From assembly GCA_945916235.1 (NCBI GenBank), contig CAMEGQ010000004.1:1-59564 (forward strand): DNA of 59,564 nucleotides, read 5' to 3'. The position numbers and the translations under genes are program-made. The stretch comes from an uncultured Porphyromonadaceae bacterium. GTDB lineage: Bacteria > Bacteroidota > Bacteroidia > Bacteroidales > Muribaculaceae. The notes beneath the pieces were generated by a model. The model saw only the letters and a program-made list of their open reading frames with translations. It made no database searches and was not told the origin of the DNA. This document shows positions 15,111-24,568 of this stretch, one piece after another; positions within the stretch are counted from its first letter, which is position 1; every line of letters starts with the position of its first letter.

Positions 15111-16547
15111 TTATTTAGAAACGCCCGACGGGGCGGTATTGTTCTCCACCGTGGCGGCAATGCGGAAGTCGTTGCGGTCGGGGTTGTTGTAGACCTTGAG
15201 ACCGAATTCGCCGGCTGTGGCGTGGATATGCTCCAGAATTTCAGCTTTCACGGCCTCAAACTGACCCCAGCCCGTCATCTTCGAGTAGCAGTTGATATTC
15301 AGAGCTACGCCGTAGGCCTGAGGGGGATCCATCGAGATGAGCATATCCTGATTCTGCGAGTTGACCTGCGGATGGCCCATCAGATAGGCGCAGACATATG
15401 CGCGGAAGAGGCCCAGATTGGTGTCGACCGTGCCGTTGATGCCGTGAGTATTATTGTATTCCTGGGCGAAGATGGGCTCGCCCGAGGCTGTCTTGAGTTT
15501 TTCCTGATTCTCCACGAAATCTTTGAGCAGCGGGAACTTTTCGGCCATCTGACTGGCGAAGTCGGCATCTATTGCGTGGATTGAGGAGTGGTCGATGAAG
15601 ATATTGTGGTCGATCATGCGGGCGCCGACTTTGAACATGTTGCGCCAGTTCTGAAACGAGGTGGAAACCAGCGAATAAGGCGGGAGCATCACCATGGTAT
15701 TGTCGAAATTCTGCACTTTCACCACAGTCAGCGTCACATCCTGCACGATTCCGTTGGCGATGGTGCCGGGCACGGTAATCCAGTCGCCCACACGCAGCAT
15801 GTCGTTGTCCGACAGCTGTATGCCCGCCACAAATCCGAGGATGGAATCTTTGAAAATCAGCATCAGAGCCGCGGCGAAGGCGCCGAGTCCGGCCAGCAGA
15901 GTCAGCGGCGACTTGTCGATGATTACCGACACGGCCACGATGGCGATGATAATCCATAGGATGCCGCGGAGGATGTTGAGGACGCCTTTAAGCGGGTGGT
16001 TTTCAGTGTTTTGCTTTTCGTCAAATCGCTGCCATCCGTATTCCAGCAGTGCGCTGATGGCCATGCCGAATGTGATGAGGGTGTAGACCCCGACTATGCG
16101 CAGAATCCAATCCAGGGTTTTCGGGTCGGTGGAGAAGGCGAAGGGGATAAGGCAGAGGAAAAGGATGGGCGGGATGATATGGGAGCATCGCGAGGGGACG
16201 CGCATCTTCAGCATAAGGTCGGCGGCCTGACTATGGCGCAGGCGCACCACTTTCCTGACCAGAAACAGCGTGGCCCTCCGGAGCAATATGCCCAGAAAGA
16301 TAGCTACGGCGGCTATTACGATGGTGTAGCAGATCTCTTCTACTTTCTGATCGTGGTTCAGACCGATAAAGTCGAGCGTCTGGCGAATGAATTTCATCAC
16401 CCATTTGGCAATCTGATGGCTGGGGATGAGCGAACCGCCCACGGCCTCGCCTACGGCTTTGCCGACGGCGACTCCTGACGACTGGTCGGCGGCGGTGTTG
16501 ACGGCCGCAGCGATGACCATGCTAATGTGATAGAATCCCATGCTCAT
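15111..16547 (-). CDS. MscS-family mechanosensitive channel (YbdG/MscM-like)
   Basis: A 478-residue channel in the inner membrane that opens under tension to release solutes on hypo-osmotic shock. Five or so membrane segments precede the MscS pore motif LLAGLGAFAAALMLIFKDSILGFVAGIQL, followed by the beta domain (DWITVPGTIANGIVQDVTLTVVKVQNFDNTMVMLPPYSLVST) and a long C-terminal domain with the YbdG-type insertion. The frame extends upstream to a GTG at 16643, but the ATG at 16547 (MSMGFYH) is preferred. The longer start would overlap the terminator region of the thioredoxin gene and add a charged, non-conserved tail. Probably co-transcribed with the OmpA-like gene. Confidence 0.9.
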   Translation of the reverse strand: MSMGFYHISMVIAAAVNTAADQSSGVAVGKAVGEAVGGSLIPSHQIAKWVMKFIRQTLDFIGLNHDQKVEEICYTIVIAAVAIFLGILLRRATLFLVRKVVRLRHSQAADLMLKMRVPSRCSHIIPPILFLCLIPFAFSTDPKTLDWILRIVGVYTLITFGMAISALLEYGWQRFDEKQNTENHPLKGVLNILRGILWIIIAIVAVSVIIDKSPLTLLAGLGAFAAALMLIFKDSILGFVAGIQLSDNDMLRVGDWITVPGTIANGIVQDVTLTVVKVQNFDNTMVMLPPYSLVSTSFQNWRNMFKVGARMIDHNIFIDHSSIHAIDADFASQMAEKFPLLKDFVENQEKLKTASGEPIFAQEYNNTHGINGTVDTNLGLFRAYVCAYLMGHPQVNSQNQDMLISMDPPQAYGVALNINCYSKMTGWGQFEAVKAEILEHIHATAGEFGLKVYNNPDRNDFRIAATVENNTAPSGVSK

Positions 16548-16652
16548 AGCGATAGTTGAATGTCGTGGCTGCCGGCGCTGATCAGCCCGGAGAGCCTTCA
16601 TCCAATCAACAATCTCGCGGGCGTAAAGGTTTTCCCCGGTCACATGGCGGAA

Positions 16653-16691
16653 AGAAAAACGCTCCTGGAGCCATGAAGGGATCCGGGAGCG
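16653..16691 (-). terminator. Terminator after the thioredoxin gene
   Basis: CGCTCCTGGA (16660-16669) and TCCGGGAGCG (16682-16691) pair with one wobble. On the minus strand the stem is followed by TTTTTCTTT. It lies 22 bases past the thioredoxin stop. Confidence 0.8.
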
Positions 16692-16712
16692 CTGTATGGG
16701 ATGACGTAAAAA

Positions 16713-17165
16713 TCAGAGGTTCGAAGCTACGATGGCGACAAACGAGGGCTCGTCCTTGTAGCCTACAAAAGAGTCGGTGGTGCCGTCGGGTTTGATGAGG
16801 ACAATGTAGGGGATGCTCTCAACGCCAAACTGGGCAGCCAGCTCGGGGTTCTGGTCGACGTCGACGCTGTAAAAGCGGGCTTTGCCTCGGAATTGCTCGG
16901 CAACGCTGTCGAATATTGGGCCGAATGCGCGGCACGGACCGCACCAGGTGGCGTTGAAGTCAACCACCACCAGCACGTCGGAATTGGCCGGGAGGGTTTC
17001 GCCGGCTTTGAGCACCCGGACAGCTTCGGCAGGCTCTTCGGCTTCAGCCGTCTGCTCGGTGGCGTCGGTCTGGTTGGCCTCGGCGGACTGCTTGTTCGAG
17101 CAAGATACGGCGATGGTCATGGCAGCCACAGCGGCCATGGCGGTAATGTAGCGGGTTAGTTTCAT
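16713..17165 (-). CDS. Lipoprotein thioredoxin
   Basis: A 150-residue protein: signal peptide with lipobox IAVSC, an acidic Ala/Glu/Thr linker (about 22-50) and a thioredoxin domain with the active site WCGPC in VVDFNATWCGPCRAF, cis-Pro in ESIPYIVL and the FVGYKDE tail. It would act as an envelope-anchored disulfide reductase or exchange protein. The open frame extends to 17303, but the ATG at 17165 gives a proper signal peptide. The promoter boxes at 17305-17274 also lie inside the longer frame, which excludes it. It stands alone between its own promoter and terminator. Confidence 0.93.
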   Translation of the reverse strand: MKLTRYITAMAAVAAMTIAVSCSNKQSAEANQTDATEQTAEAEEPAEAVRVLKAGETLPANSDVLVVVDFNATWCGPCRAFGPIFDSVAEQFRGKARFYSVDVDQNPELAAQFGVESIPYIVLIKPDGTTDSFVGYKDEPSFVAIVASNL

Positions 17166-17273
17166 AGTCAGGATGTATGTCTTGATGTGTATAAAATGGC
17201 GGCCTGAGCGGGCCGCGTTAGTTCTGAGGGCTGTGGCGGCACTCACGCGATGAATAGCCGCCGGATTATACCG

Positions 17274-17305
17274 CAAATGTAGTAATAAATTTCCACCCCT
17301 CAAAA
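17274..17305 (-). promoter_or_regulatory. Promoter of the thioredoxin gene
   Basis: On the minus strand TTTTG (17305-17301) and TACATTTG (17281-17274) are separated by 19 bases, a textbook Bacteroidetes promoter. The leader is about 100 bases. The 303-bp gap to the cardiolipin synthase gene holds this promoter and the divergent one at 17356-17386, and nothing else seen. Confidence 0.85.
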
Positions 17306-17355
17306 TCGCGGGGCTGACAGTCTGTAAGAAATTTGGCGCGGAGCGAAAATTCTGT

Positions 17356-17386
17356 TTTGCAAATTGCGGTTTTAGTGTTATCTTTG
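17356..17386 (+). promoter_or_regulatory. Promoter of the cardiolipin synthase gene
   Basis: TTTG (17356-17359) and TATCTTTG (17379-17386) with a 19-base spacer. The predicted start lies about 75 bases before the coding region. Confidence 0.85.
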
Positions 17387-17468
17387 TAATTCATAGCCGG
17401 AGGGAGAAGTCAGCAACTACGGGAGCCTCCGGCATGAGAACCGTTAACCTCTTATCTGATTCTGCTAC

Positions 17469-18908
17469 TTGCACTGGATATTTGATTACATAACGAACTC
17501 ATGGGTCGAGTGGTCGCTGGTGATCCTATACTGGACCACCATCATCGCTACTATCGCGGTGGTGGTCAGCGAAAACCGCAACCCGGTGAAATCGCTGGCG
17601 TGGGTGACGGTGTTGCTGGTCGTGCCCATGATCGGCATCGTGCTCTATGTGGTGTTCGGCAGAAATATCCAGAATAAGCGCATCATCTCGCGACGCAACC
17701 GCCGCAAGCTCAGGCGCATGGGCACTCCGGCGTCGGCTTCGGGGTCGGCTCAGGTGGCCGAATCGACCGTGTCGAATATCAAGCTGGCCAATTCGCTGGG
17801 CGCCTCGCCGGTATATACGGGCAATGCTCTGAACATCTACGATACGGGATGCGATAAATTTGAGGCCCTGCTTGAGGATATCGCCCGGGCGAAGCAGTAT
17901 ATACATATCCAGTACTATATCGTAGCCGACGACCATATCGGCAGCCGGGTAATGGAGGCTCTGTGTGAACGGGCACGCGCGGGAGTGCGTGTACGCATGA
18001 TTTATGACCATGTGGGCTCGTTCAAGCTTTCGCGCCGCAGCCTGCGCCACCTGCGCGAGGCCGGGGTGGAAGTCTACCCCTTCTTTACGGTGACGTTCCC
18101 GACGTTCGGTACCCGTATCAACTGGCGCAATCACCGCAAGATAGCGATAATCGACGGGGAAGTGGGCTATATCGGCGGCATGAACGTGGCCGACCGCTAT
18201 ATCGACGGCGGAAGGCTGTTCTCGCTCTGGCGCGACCTGCATCTGCGGGTCAAGGGGCCGGCAGTGGCGGCGCTTGAGTGCTCGTTTGCCATCGACTGGA
18301 ACTTTATGGGCCATTCCCTGCTCGACGAGAAGGTGGAATCGGCGCCGGTTGAGGGCTCCGACATCGGCATCCAGCTGCTCACGGGCGGCCCGACCACCCA
18401 GTGGATGAACATCACCATGATGTTCCAGCATCTGATCTCCACGGCCCGCAAATGCGTATATGTACTGACGCCTTACTTCATTCCCACCGAGGGCCTGTTG
18501 CAGGCTCTGCAGATAGCGGCGCTGTCGAGAGTCGACGTGCGCCTGCTGCTGCCGCGCCGCAGCGATTCGGATATGCTCCGCTGGGCATCGTCGTCGTATG
18601 TGCGCGAATGTCTGCAGGCCGGCATCAAGGTGTATTTCTACGAGCCGGGGATGCTCCATTCCAAAGCCGTGATTATCGACGACGATATCTGCTCGGTCGG
18701 CTCGGCCAACTTCGACTGCCGCTCGTTCGAGCATAATTTCGAGGCAAATCTGCTGATATATTCCCGCGATTTCAACGCCCGGCTGAAGGAACGCTTCTAC
18801 GCCTATCTGCGTGATAGCACGCGCATCCAGCCGCGCGAATGGGCCAGCCGTCCGCTGCCGGAAAAGGCACTGGAGTCGTTCATGCGCCTGTTTTCCCCGA
18901 TACTCTGA
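17469..18908 (+). CDS. cls: Cardiolipin synthase (phospholipase D type)
   Basis: A 479-residue membrane enzyme that joins two phosphatidylglycerols into cardiolipin. Two N-terminal membrane segments (about 14-34 and 42-63) precede two phospholipase D catalytic motifs: HRKIAIID (His222, Lys224, Asp229) and HSKAVIIDD (near 395-403), each followed by the GG/GS-N segment (GGMNVADRY, GSANFDCRSF). The start is a TTG at 17469; an in-frame stop lies a few codons upstream and the next ATG would remove both membrane segments. A clear promoter precedes it. Function assignment is firm. Confidence 0.95.
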   Translation: MHWIFDYITNSWVEWSLVILYWTTIIATIAVVVSENRNPVKSLAWVTVLLVVPMIGIVLYVVFGRNIQNKRIISRRNRRKLRRMGTPASASGSAQVAESTVSNIKLANSLGASPVYTGNALNIYDTGCDKFEALLEDIARAKQYIHIQYYIVADDHIGSRVMEALCERARAGVRVRMIYDHVGSFKLSRRSLRHLREAGVEVYPFFTVTFPTFGTRINWRNHRKIAIIDGEVGYIGGMNVADRYIDGGRLFSLWRDLHLRVKGPAVAALECSFAIDWNFMGHSLLDEKVESAPVEGSDIGIQLLTGGPTTQWMNITMMFQHLISTARKCVYVLTPYFIPTEGLLQALQIAALSRVDVRLLLPRRSDSDMLRWASSSYVRECLQAGIKVYFYEPGMLHSKAVIIDDDICSVGSANFDCRSFEHNFEANLLIYSRDFNARLKERFYAYLRDSTRIQPREWASRPLPEKALESFMRLFSPIL

Positions 18909-18978
18909 CACCTCGGGTAGGCCGTGGGTGACGCTGCGTCCGGCAAGGGTTGGCGTGGAAATGTTAAATTTGTTAAGA

Positions 18979-19012
18979 TTTGCAGGCGGTTCTAAGGAAA
19001 TGTTTAAATTTG
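18979..19012 (+). promoter_or_regulatory. Promoter of the ferredoxin gene
   Basis: TTTG (18979-18982) and TAAATTTG (19005-19012) with a 22-base spacer, slightly long. The second box lies 85 bases before the ATG. A further TAAGATTTG just upstream looks like a partial duplicate. Confidence 0.6.
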
Positions 19013-19097
19013 CAGACCCATTTGCCCGAATTTCGGGCCGACGGTTCAGAAACGCAACTCAACCACACTACATAACCAACTCAAATTACACAACACA

Positions 19098-19268
19098 ATG
19101 GCTTACGTAATTACTGACAAATGCGTCGCTTGCGGCACCTGCCTGCCCAACTGCCCCGTTGAAGCTATCTCGGAAGGCGAAATCTACAAGATCGATCCCG
19201 ATACCTGCATCGAATGCGGCACTTGCGCTGATGTATGCCCCAGCGAGGCTATCATCCCCGGCGAATAA
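19098..19268 (+). CDS. 2[4Fe-4S] ferredoxin
   Basis: A 56-residue ferredoxin with two perfect cluster motifs, CVACGTCLPNCP and CIECGTCADVCP. Eight cysteines bind two [4Fe-4S] clusters of the clostridial type. It carries low-potential electrons, for example to or from pyruvate:ferredoxin oxidoreductase or Rnf (family knowledge; no partner gene is nearby). It is a single-gene unit with its own promoter and a strong terminator, consistent with high expression. The ATG at 19098 opens directly on the first conserved residues, so the start is secure. Confidence 0.97.
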   Translation: MAYVITDKCVACGTCLPNCPVEAISEGEIYKIDPDTCIECGTCADVCPSEAIIPGE

Positions 19269-19320
19269 TCGCTCGCTCCCGCCCGAGAGCGTTCGGGCAT
19301 ATTAGTTTAAGACTTCGACA

Positions 19321-19353
19321 AAGCGCCGTCGGCATCCGCCGCGGCGCTTTTCC
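19321..19353 (+). terminator. Terminator after the ferredoxin gene
   Basis: AAGCGCCG (19321-19328) pairs with CGGCGCTT (19342-19349) and runs into TTTT. Confidence 0.85.
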
Positions 19354-19395
19354 GTGCTTTTGCGGTCAATACTGTAATATGTCAGTTTTTTGTCG

Positions 19396-19403
19396 TAAAT
19401 TTG
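19396..19403 (+). promoter_or_regulatory. -7 box for ettA
   Basis: TAAATTTG, 65 bases before the ettA ATG. The -33 region has no good match. Confidence 0.5.
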
Positions 19404-19468
19404 TGGGATGGGAAGAGGCGAACGCCTCGCCCCTGAATTATTATATCATATAAGAGCATTAAAGCATT

Positions 19469-21169
19469 ATGGCATCAGCACCCAATCCGGATGACAAGAA
19501 GATTATCTTCTCGATGGTGGGCGTATCAAAAACGTATCCGCCCCAGAAACAGGTACTTAAAAACATATATCTGTCGTTTTTCTATGGCGCCAAGATCGGC
19601 ATTATCGGTCTGAACGGCTCCGGTAAATCGTCGCTTCTGAAGATTATCGCCGGTCTCGACCGCGATATTCAGGGCGAGGTAGTGTTCGCTCCCGGCTATT
19701 CCGTAGGCTATCTGGAGCAGGAGCCGCAGCTCGACTCGGAGAAGACGGTAATCGAAGTGGTGCGTGAAGGCGTCAAGCCCGTGATGGATCTCCTCAAAGA
19801 GTTCGACGAGGTCAACGCCGCATTCGGCGACCCCGATGTGCTTGAAGACCCCGACAAGATGGATAAACTCATCCAGCGTCAGGCCGAGCTTCAGGATGCC
19901 CTCGACGCAGCCGATGCCTGGAATATCGATTCTAAGCTCGAGCGCGCCATGGATGCGCTCCAGTGTCCGCCCGACGACCAGAATGTCGCCACGCTCTCCG
20001 GCGGTGAGCGCCGCCGGGTGGCTCTGTGCCGCCTGCTGCTTCAGCAGCCCGACGTGCTTCTGCTCGACGAGCCTACCAACCACCTCGACGCTGAATCGAT
20101 CGACTGGCTCGAGCAGCATCTGCAGCAATATCCCGGTACGGTGATCGCCATCACCCACGACCGCTATTTCCTGGACCATGTGGCCGGATGGATTCTGGAG
20201 CTTGACCGCGGCGAGGGGATACCCTGGAAGGGGAATTACTCCTCATGGCTGGAGCAGAAGACCAAGCGCATGGCTCAGGAGGAGAAGCAGGCCAGCAAGC
20301 GCCGCAAGACCCTCGAGCGCGAGCTCGAATGGGTGCGCATGGCTCCCAAAGCCCGTCAGGCCAAGGGTAAAGCCCGCCTCAGCAGTTACGACCGCCTGCT
20401 CAACGAAGACCAGAAGCAGCGCGAGGAACGTCTGGAAATCTTCATCCCCAACGGTCCGCGTCTGGGAAACAAGGTGATAGAAGCCACAGGGCTGGAAAAA
20501 TCGTTCGGCCACAAACTGCTGTTCAAGGACCTTAACTTCTCGCTGCCGCCCAACGGCATCGTCGGCGTAATCGGCCCCAACGGCGCGGGCAAGACCACCC
20601 TTTTCCGCCTGATTATGAAGCAGGAGACCCCCGATGCCGGCACCTTCAGCGTGGGCGAAACCGTCAAGATAGCCTACGTGGACCAGCGACACCACGACCT
20701 GCTGCCCGACCGCACTGTTTACCAGGTGATTTCGCAGGGTGTGGAGAGCTTCCGCATGGGAGGCCGCGACATCAATGCCCGCGCATACCTGTCGAAATTC
20801 AATTTCGCCGGAGCGGATCAGGAAAAGAAAATCGGAGTGCTCTCCGGCGGTGAGCGCAACCGCCTCCATCTGGCCATGGCGCTTAAGGAAGAGGGAAATG
20901 TGCTCCTGCTCGATGAGCCTACCAACGATATCGACGTAAATACGCTGCGAGCCCTTGAGGAGGGCCTCGACGATTTCGCAGGATGCGCCGTGGTGGTAAG
21001 CCACGACCGATGGTTCCTCGACCGTATCTGCACCCACATCCTCTCGTTTGAAGGCGATGGCAAAGTGGTGTTCTACGAAGGCTCATACTCCGACTATGAG
21101 GCCTGGAAGAAGGCTCAGAACGGCGGCAAGGAGCCCCCGCGCAAGCGTTATCGCAAACTTATGGACTAA
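19469..21169 (+). CDS. ettA: Energy-dependent translational throttle protein EttA (ABC-F ATPase)
   Basis: A 566-residue soluble ABC-F protein with two ATPase domains. Domain 1 has Walker A GLNGSGKSS, signature LSGGERRR and Walker B LLLDEPTNHLD; domain 2 has GPNGAGKTT, LSGGERNR and LLLDEPTNDID. The linker (about 250-330) contains the PtIM region with RMAPKARQAKGKARLSSYD, close to the EttA consensus. No membrane segments occur. EttA binds the ribosomal E site and gates the first elongation step according to ATP/ADP. The tamL gene begins 15 bases after its stop. Confidence 0.95.
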   Translation: MASAPNPDDKKIIFSMVGVSKTYPPQKQVLKNIYLSFFYGAKIGIIGLNGSGKSSLLKIIAGLDRDIQGEVVFAPGYSVGYLEQEPQLDSEKTVIEVVREGVKPVMDLLKEFDEVNAAFGDPDVLEDPDKMDKLIQRQAELQDALDAADAWNIDSKLERAMDALQCPPDDQNVATLSGGERRRVALCRLLLQQPDVLLLDEPTNHLDAESIDWLEQHLQQYPGTVIAITHDRYFLDHVAGWILELDRGEGIPWKGNYSSWLEQKTKRMAQEEKQASKRRKTLERELEWVRMAPKARQAKGKARLSSYDRLLNEDQKQREERLEIFIPNGPRLGNKVIEATGLEKSFGHKLLFKDLNFSLPPNGIVGVIGPNGAGKTTLFRLIMKQETPDAGTFSVGETVKIAYVDQRHHDLLPDRTVYQVISQGVESFRMGGRDINARAYLSKFNFAGADQEKKIGVLSGGERNRLHLAMALKEEGNVLLLDEPTNDIDVNTLRALEEGLDDFAGCAVVVSHDRWFLDRICTHILSFEGDGKVVFYEGSYSDYEAWKKAQNGGKEPPRKRYRKLMD

Positions 21170-21184
21170 GGGCGCCTTCGGGGA

Positions 21185-23554
21185 GTGAAACTTCTGAAGT
21201 ACATATCCGGCCTGGTGGTGATGGCTGCGGTTCTGACGGGCTGCAGCTCTACCAAGCATGTGCCTTCGGGAAGTTTCCTGCTCGACAAGGTGACCATCAG
21301 CGTAGATTCCGGCGAGGTGACCGCCTCGAATTTCTACAACTATCTGCGTCAGCAGCCCAATCATAAAGCTCTGGGGCTTACAAAGCTGCAACTCGGGGTC
21401 TACAACCTCTCGGGCCGCGACTCCACCGGCCGCTTCAACCGCTGGCTGCGCAAGATAGGGGAGGAGCCTGTGATCTTTGATTCGGCTCTGACCGATCAGT
21501 CGGCGCGTCAGCTCCGTCAGGCTCTGTTCAATCTCGGCTACCACGATGCCGCGGTCGACTACTCAGTGTCAGGACGTGGCGACAAGAAGGTGGGCGTCAC
21601 CTACAATCTCCATCCCGGCGACCCGTTCGTGGTCAATTCCATGACGTTTGAATTTAAGGAGCCGGGCTTTGAGGAGATAGTGATGGCCGATTCAGCTTCG
21701 CTTCCTGTGAAGGCCGGCGGACTGCTTGACCTAAACATGCTCGACAATCAGCGCACGCTCATTGCCGAGATGATGCGTGAAAACGGGTATTTCGCCTTTA
21801 CAAAAGAGAATATATCGTTCGTGGCCGATACGGTGGCCGGCTCCAAGCTGGTCGACCTGACCATGACCGTCAGCAATGCGCGACCCGGAGCGCACGGCAG
21901 CCAGAGCGCAGCCGGGCAGGGTGGCGGTCAGTCGGCCTCGGCGCTGCTTTCGGCAGCCCAGCGGCGGTATGCCTTCGGGCATATCGTGGTAGTACCCGAT
22001 TTTACTCCGGGCGACGATATTCAGAATTTCAGGTTCGCCGACCGCGACACTGTGGAGTGTCAGGGCCTTGAAATCCTCTATGGGTCTGACCGCTATCTCA
22101 ATCCGCGGGCTCTTGCCGAGCAGATTTATATCCGCCCGGGGGAAATCTACTCCACCACGGGCATCGAACGTACGTATGAGGCTCTCAACCGTCTGGCTAT
22201 CCTGCGCTATGTCAACATCCTGACGCGCCCGGCCGGCACTGTGGGCGACATTGAAATCCTCGACGTCTATGTTTTGCTCTCGCGCACCAAGAAGATGGGC
22301 ATCACTCTCGAGCTTGAGGGCACCAACTCCGAGGGAGATTTCGGCGTGGGCGGCGGCATCACTTATCAGAACCGCAACCTGGCCCATCGCGGCGAGGTGT
22401 TCACCTTCAAGCTCCGCGGCGCTTACGAAAGCCTGTCGGGCGATTTTACCGACCTGGTCAACAACAGCTACAACGAGGTGGCGGCCGAGGCCGGAATCAC
22501 CTTCCCGCGCTTCATGGCTCCTTTCCTTCATCAGTCGTTCAAACACCGCATGAGGGCCTCGACAGAGTTTGCCGTGACGTTCATGCGTCAGGAGCGTCCT
22601 GAATACACTCGCATCATCGCCGGCGGCGCATGGCGTTACAAATGGGCCACGCGCAATGCGCGCACGCGCCGCACTCTCGACCTGATAGATATCAATGTGG
22701 TCAATCTGCCGCGCTCTACCTACGACTTTATCGACAATATCGCTCCCAACAATCCCTTGCTGCGCTATAGCTATGAGGACCACTTCATAATGCGCATGGG
22801 CTACACATGGTACAACACCAACCGACGCGTGGCCACCTCGGCTTTCGAGCGTCAGGAATTTCAGACGAACGTCTACACCGTGCGCGCCTCGGTGGAGACG
22901 GCCGGAGCCTTCCTCTACGCCATGTCGAAGATGTTCAATCAGCGCAAGGACGACGAGGCCTACAAGATTTTCGGCATCCAGTATGCTCAGTTTCTCAAGG
23001 GGGAAATCGACTACACCATCTCCCACCGCTTCAGCGAGCGCAGTTCGCTGGCTTTCCATGTGGGCGGCGGCCTGGCCTGGCCTTACGGCAATTCGCAGAT
23101 GGTCCCCTTCGAGAAGCGTTTCTACGCCGGGGGCGCCAACGGCGTGCGCGGCTGGAATGTGCGCACTCTCGGCCCGGGCAGTTACGACTCACGCAATTCG
23201 GTGAGCAACTTTATCAATCAGTGTGGCGATATCTCGCTGATTCTCAATCTGGAATTCCGCACGAAGCTGTTCTGGGTGTTCGAGGGCGCTGTGTTTGCCG
23301 ATGCCGGAAACATCTGGACCATCAAAGATTATCCCAACCAGGAGGGCGGATTCTTCCGCTTTAACAAATTCTATAAAGAGATAGCCGCCGCCTACGGCCT
23401 TGGCCTGCGCATGGATTTCAAGTATTTCCTGCTCCGCCTGGACATGGGCGTCAAGGCACATAACCCCGCCCGGGGCCAGGACCGCTGGCCCATATTCCGC
23501 CCCTCGTGGAAAGACGATGTCGCATTCCATTTCTCAGTCGGATATCCCTTCTGA
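21185..23554 (+). CDS. tamL: TamL-type outer-membrane assembly lipoprotein (Omp85 family)
   Basis: A 789-residue Omp85 protein with a lipobox (AVLTGC, Cys near 19), then POTRA-like repeats (about 30-400) and a C-terminal 16-strand barrel with the Omp85 lid motif VRGW (in GANGVRGWNV, near 658) and final aromatic FSVGYPF. In Bacteroidetes the TamA counterpart, TamL, is a lipoprotein, which fits. It inserts or stabilises outer-membrane proteins, usually with a TamB partner not seen here. A Gly/Ser/Ala/Gln-rich loop (about 236-262) interrupts the POTRA region. The start is a GTG at 21185, 15 bases after ettA; it is supported by the complete signal peptide. Confidence 0.85.
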   Translation: MKLLKYISGLVVMAAVLTGCSSTKHVPSGSFLLDKVTISVDSGEVTASNFYNYLRQQPNHKALGLTKLQLGVYNLSGRDSTGRFNRWLRKIGEEPVIFDSALTDQSARQLRQALFNLGYHDAAVDYSVSGRGDKKVGVTYNLHPGDPFVVNSMTFEFKEPGFEEIVMADSASLPVKAGGLLDLNMLDNQRTLIAEMMRENGYFAFTKENISFVADTVAGSKLVDLTMTVSNARPGAHGSQSAAGQGGGQSASALLSAAQRRYAFGHIVVVPDFTPGDDIQNFRFADRDTVECQGLEILYGSDRYLNPRALAEQIYIRPGEIYSTTGIERTYEALNRLAILRYVNILTRPAGTVGDIEILDVYVLLSRTKKMGITLELEGTNSEGDFGVGGGITYQNRNLAHRGEVFTFKLRGAYESLSGDFTDLVNNSYNEVAAEAGITFPRFMAPFLHQSFKHRMRASTEFAVTFMRQERPEYTRIIAGGAWRYKWATRNARTRRTLDLIDINVVNLPRSTYDFIDNIAPNNPLLRYSYEDHFIMRMGYTWYNTNRRVATSAFERQEFQTNVYTVRASVETAGAFLYAMSKMFNQRKDDEAYKIFGIQYAQFLKGEIDYTISHRFSERSSLAFHVGGGLAWPYGNSQMVPFEKRFYAGGANGVRGWNVRTLGPGSYDSRNSVSNFINQCGDISLILNLEFRTKLFWVFEGAVFADAGNIWTIKDYPNQEGGFFRFNKFYKEIAAAYGLGLRMDFKYFLLRLDMGVKAHNPARGQDRWPIFRPSWKDDVAFHFSVGYPF

Positions 23555-23576
23555 CAGAAAATGAATTTATTATTGT

Positions 23577-24548
23577 ATGAAATCGATTCAAAAAATTATA
23601 AGCAATAGAAATATAATACGATACCCCAGCTGGGATTTGGTCTACGAATGGGAAGACGTTTTCTCACGTGAACTTGGCGCCGATATCGGTTATCTCACAT
23701 ACTACGCAAGAATTATCAATAAGATATGTCCGGCGTTGAAGAACGTGCTGCTCTCCGGCCGCATAAAATTCATTTTCCATATGATCCCGAGAATGGGAAA
23801 CTCGATTGATAATTCAGCCAGCGTTGTTCCGCTCATTATTGATTTCTTTATCCGCGAGCCGCGCGAGCTTGAGCAATTTTATAAGGCTTATGACAGATGC
23901 AAGGTGGTGCTTATATCCAGCAAAGAAGCATACGACTTTCTGAAAAGCGTTAACTGCCCGTTGCCGATCAGGCATCTGGCGTTAAGTATACCTGACAAAT
24001 ATGCCATTGACAAGTATGCGCTCAGCAATAAGACTTACGATCTCATATTGAGCGGGCGCCAGAATGACCGCCATCGGGCTTGGCTGGAGACATACATGAA
24101 GAATCACCCCGATTTATACTATGTCTACAGGGTGCAGGACGGGGGTGTATTCAACTATTATACCAACAAAGGGGAGTCGTTGGGGAATCTGTCGACCAGA
24201 GACGACTTCATGAATCTGATTCGTAAAAGTAAGATTGCCCTGTATGCCACTCCCGGCATTGAAGGCGATGTGAAGCGTACAAACGGATTCCATCAGGTGA
24301 CGCCGAGATTTCTCGAAAACATTGCCTGCGGATGCCATATCATTGCCAGCTATGAGAAAAACTCTGATACTGAGTATTATGAGATAGACAAATTCTCTCC
24401 AAATATTTCTTCCTATGAAGAATTTGAGGAGGTCTTGAACCGATGCCGGCAGCAGCCTGTCGACATTGAGATGTATGAGGTATATCTGGCAAAGCATTAC
24501 ACTTCGCAGAGAGCCAAGGAGTTAACGTCGATGATTTCCAGAATTTAA
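23577..24548 (+). CDS. Glycosyltransferase-like protein, probably surface polysaccharide
   Basis: A 323-residue soluble protein resembling GT-B glycosyltransferases. The C-terminal half has a Rossmann-like part with LILSGRQNDRHRAWLETY, and near its end the pattern TPRFLENIACGCHIIASYE, typical of the nucleotide-sugar site of group 1 enzymes (E followed by ACGCxIIAS). The exact family is not recognised. Its base composition is visibly lower in GC than the neighbours (many AAA, ATT and TAT codons), suggesting transfer. The flavoprotein gene follows after 20 bases, so the two form an inserted pair between tamL and gph. Confidence 0.7.
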   Translation: MKSIQKIISNRNIIRYPSWDLVYEWEDVFSRELGADIGYLTYYARIINKICPALKNVLLSGRIKFIFHMIPRMGNSIDNSASVVPLIIDFFIREPRELEQFYKAYDRCKVVLISSKEAYDFLKSVNCPLPIRHLALSIPDKYAIDKYALSNKTYDLILSGRQNDRHRAWLETYMKNHPDLYYVYRVQDGGVFNYYTNKGESLGNLSTRDDFMNLIRKSKIALYATPGIEGDVKRTNGFHQVTPRFLENIACGCHIIASYEKNSDTEYYEIDKFSPNISSYEEFEEVLNRCRQQPVDIEMYEVYLAKHYTSQRAKELTSMISRI

Positions 24549-24568
24549 ACATTTTGACAATCCCCAAT

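Noticed and set aside
17526-18911. 461-codon minus-strand frame opposite cls
   Set aside because: Antisense to a cardiolipin synthase with both catalytic motifs; the antisense protein has no recognisable features.
21731-23059. 442-codon minus-strand frame opposite tamL
   Set aside because: Antisense shadow of a high-GC gene; no promoter or family similarity.
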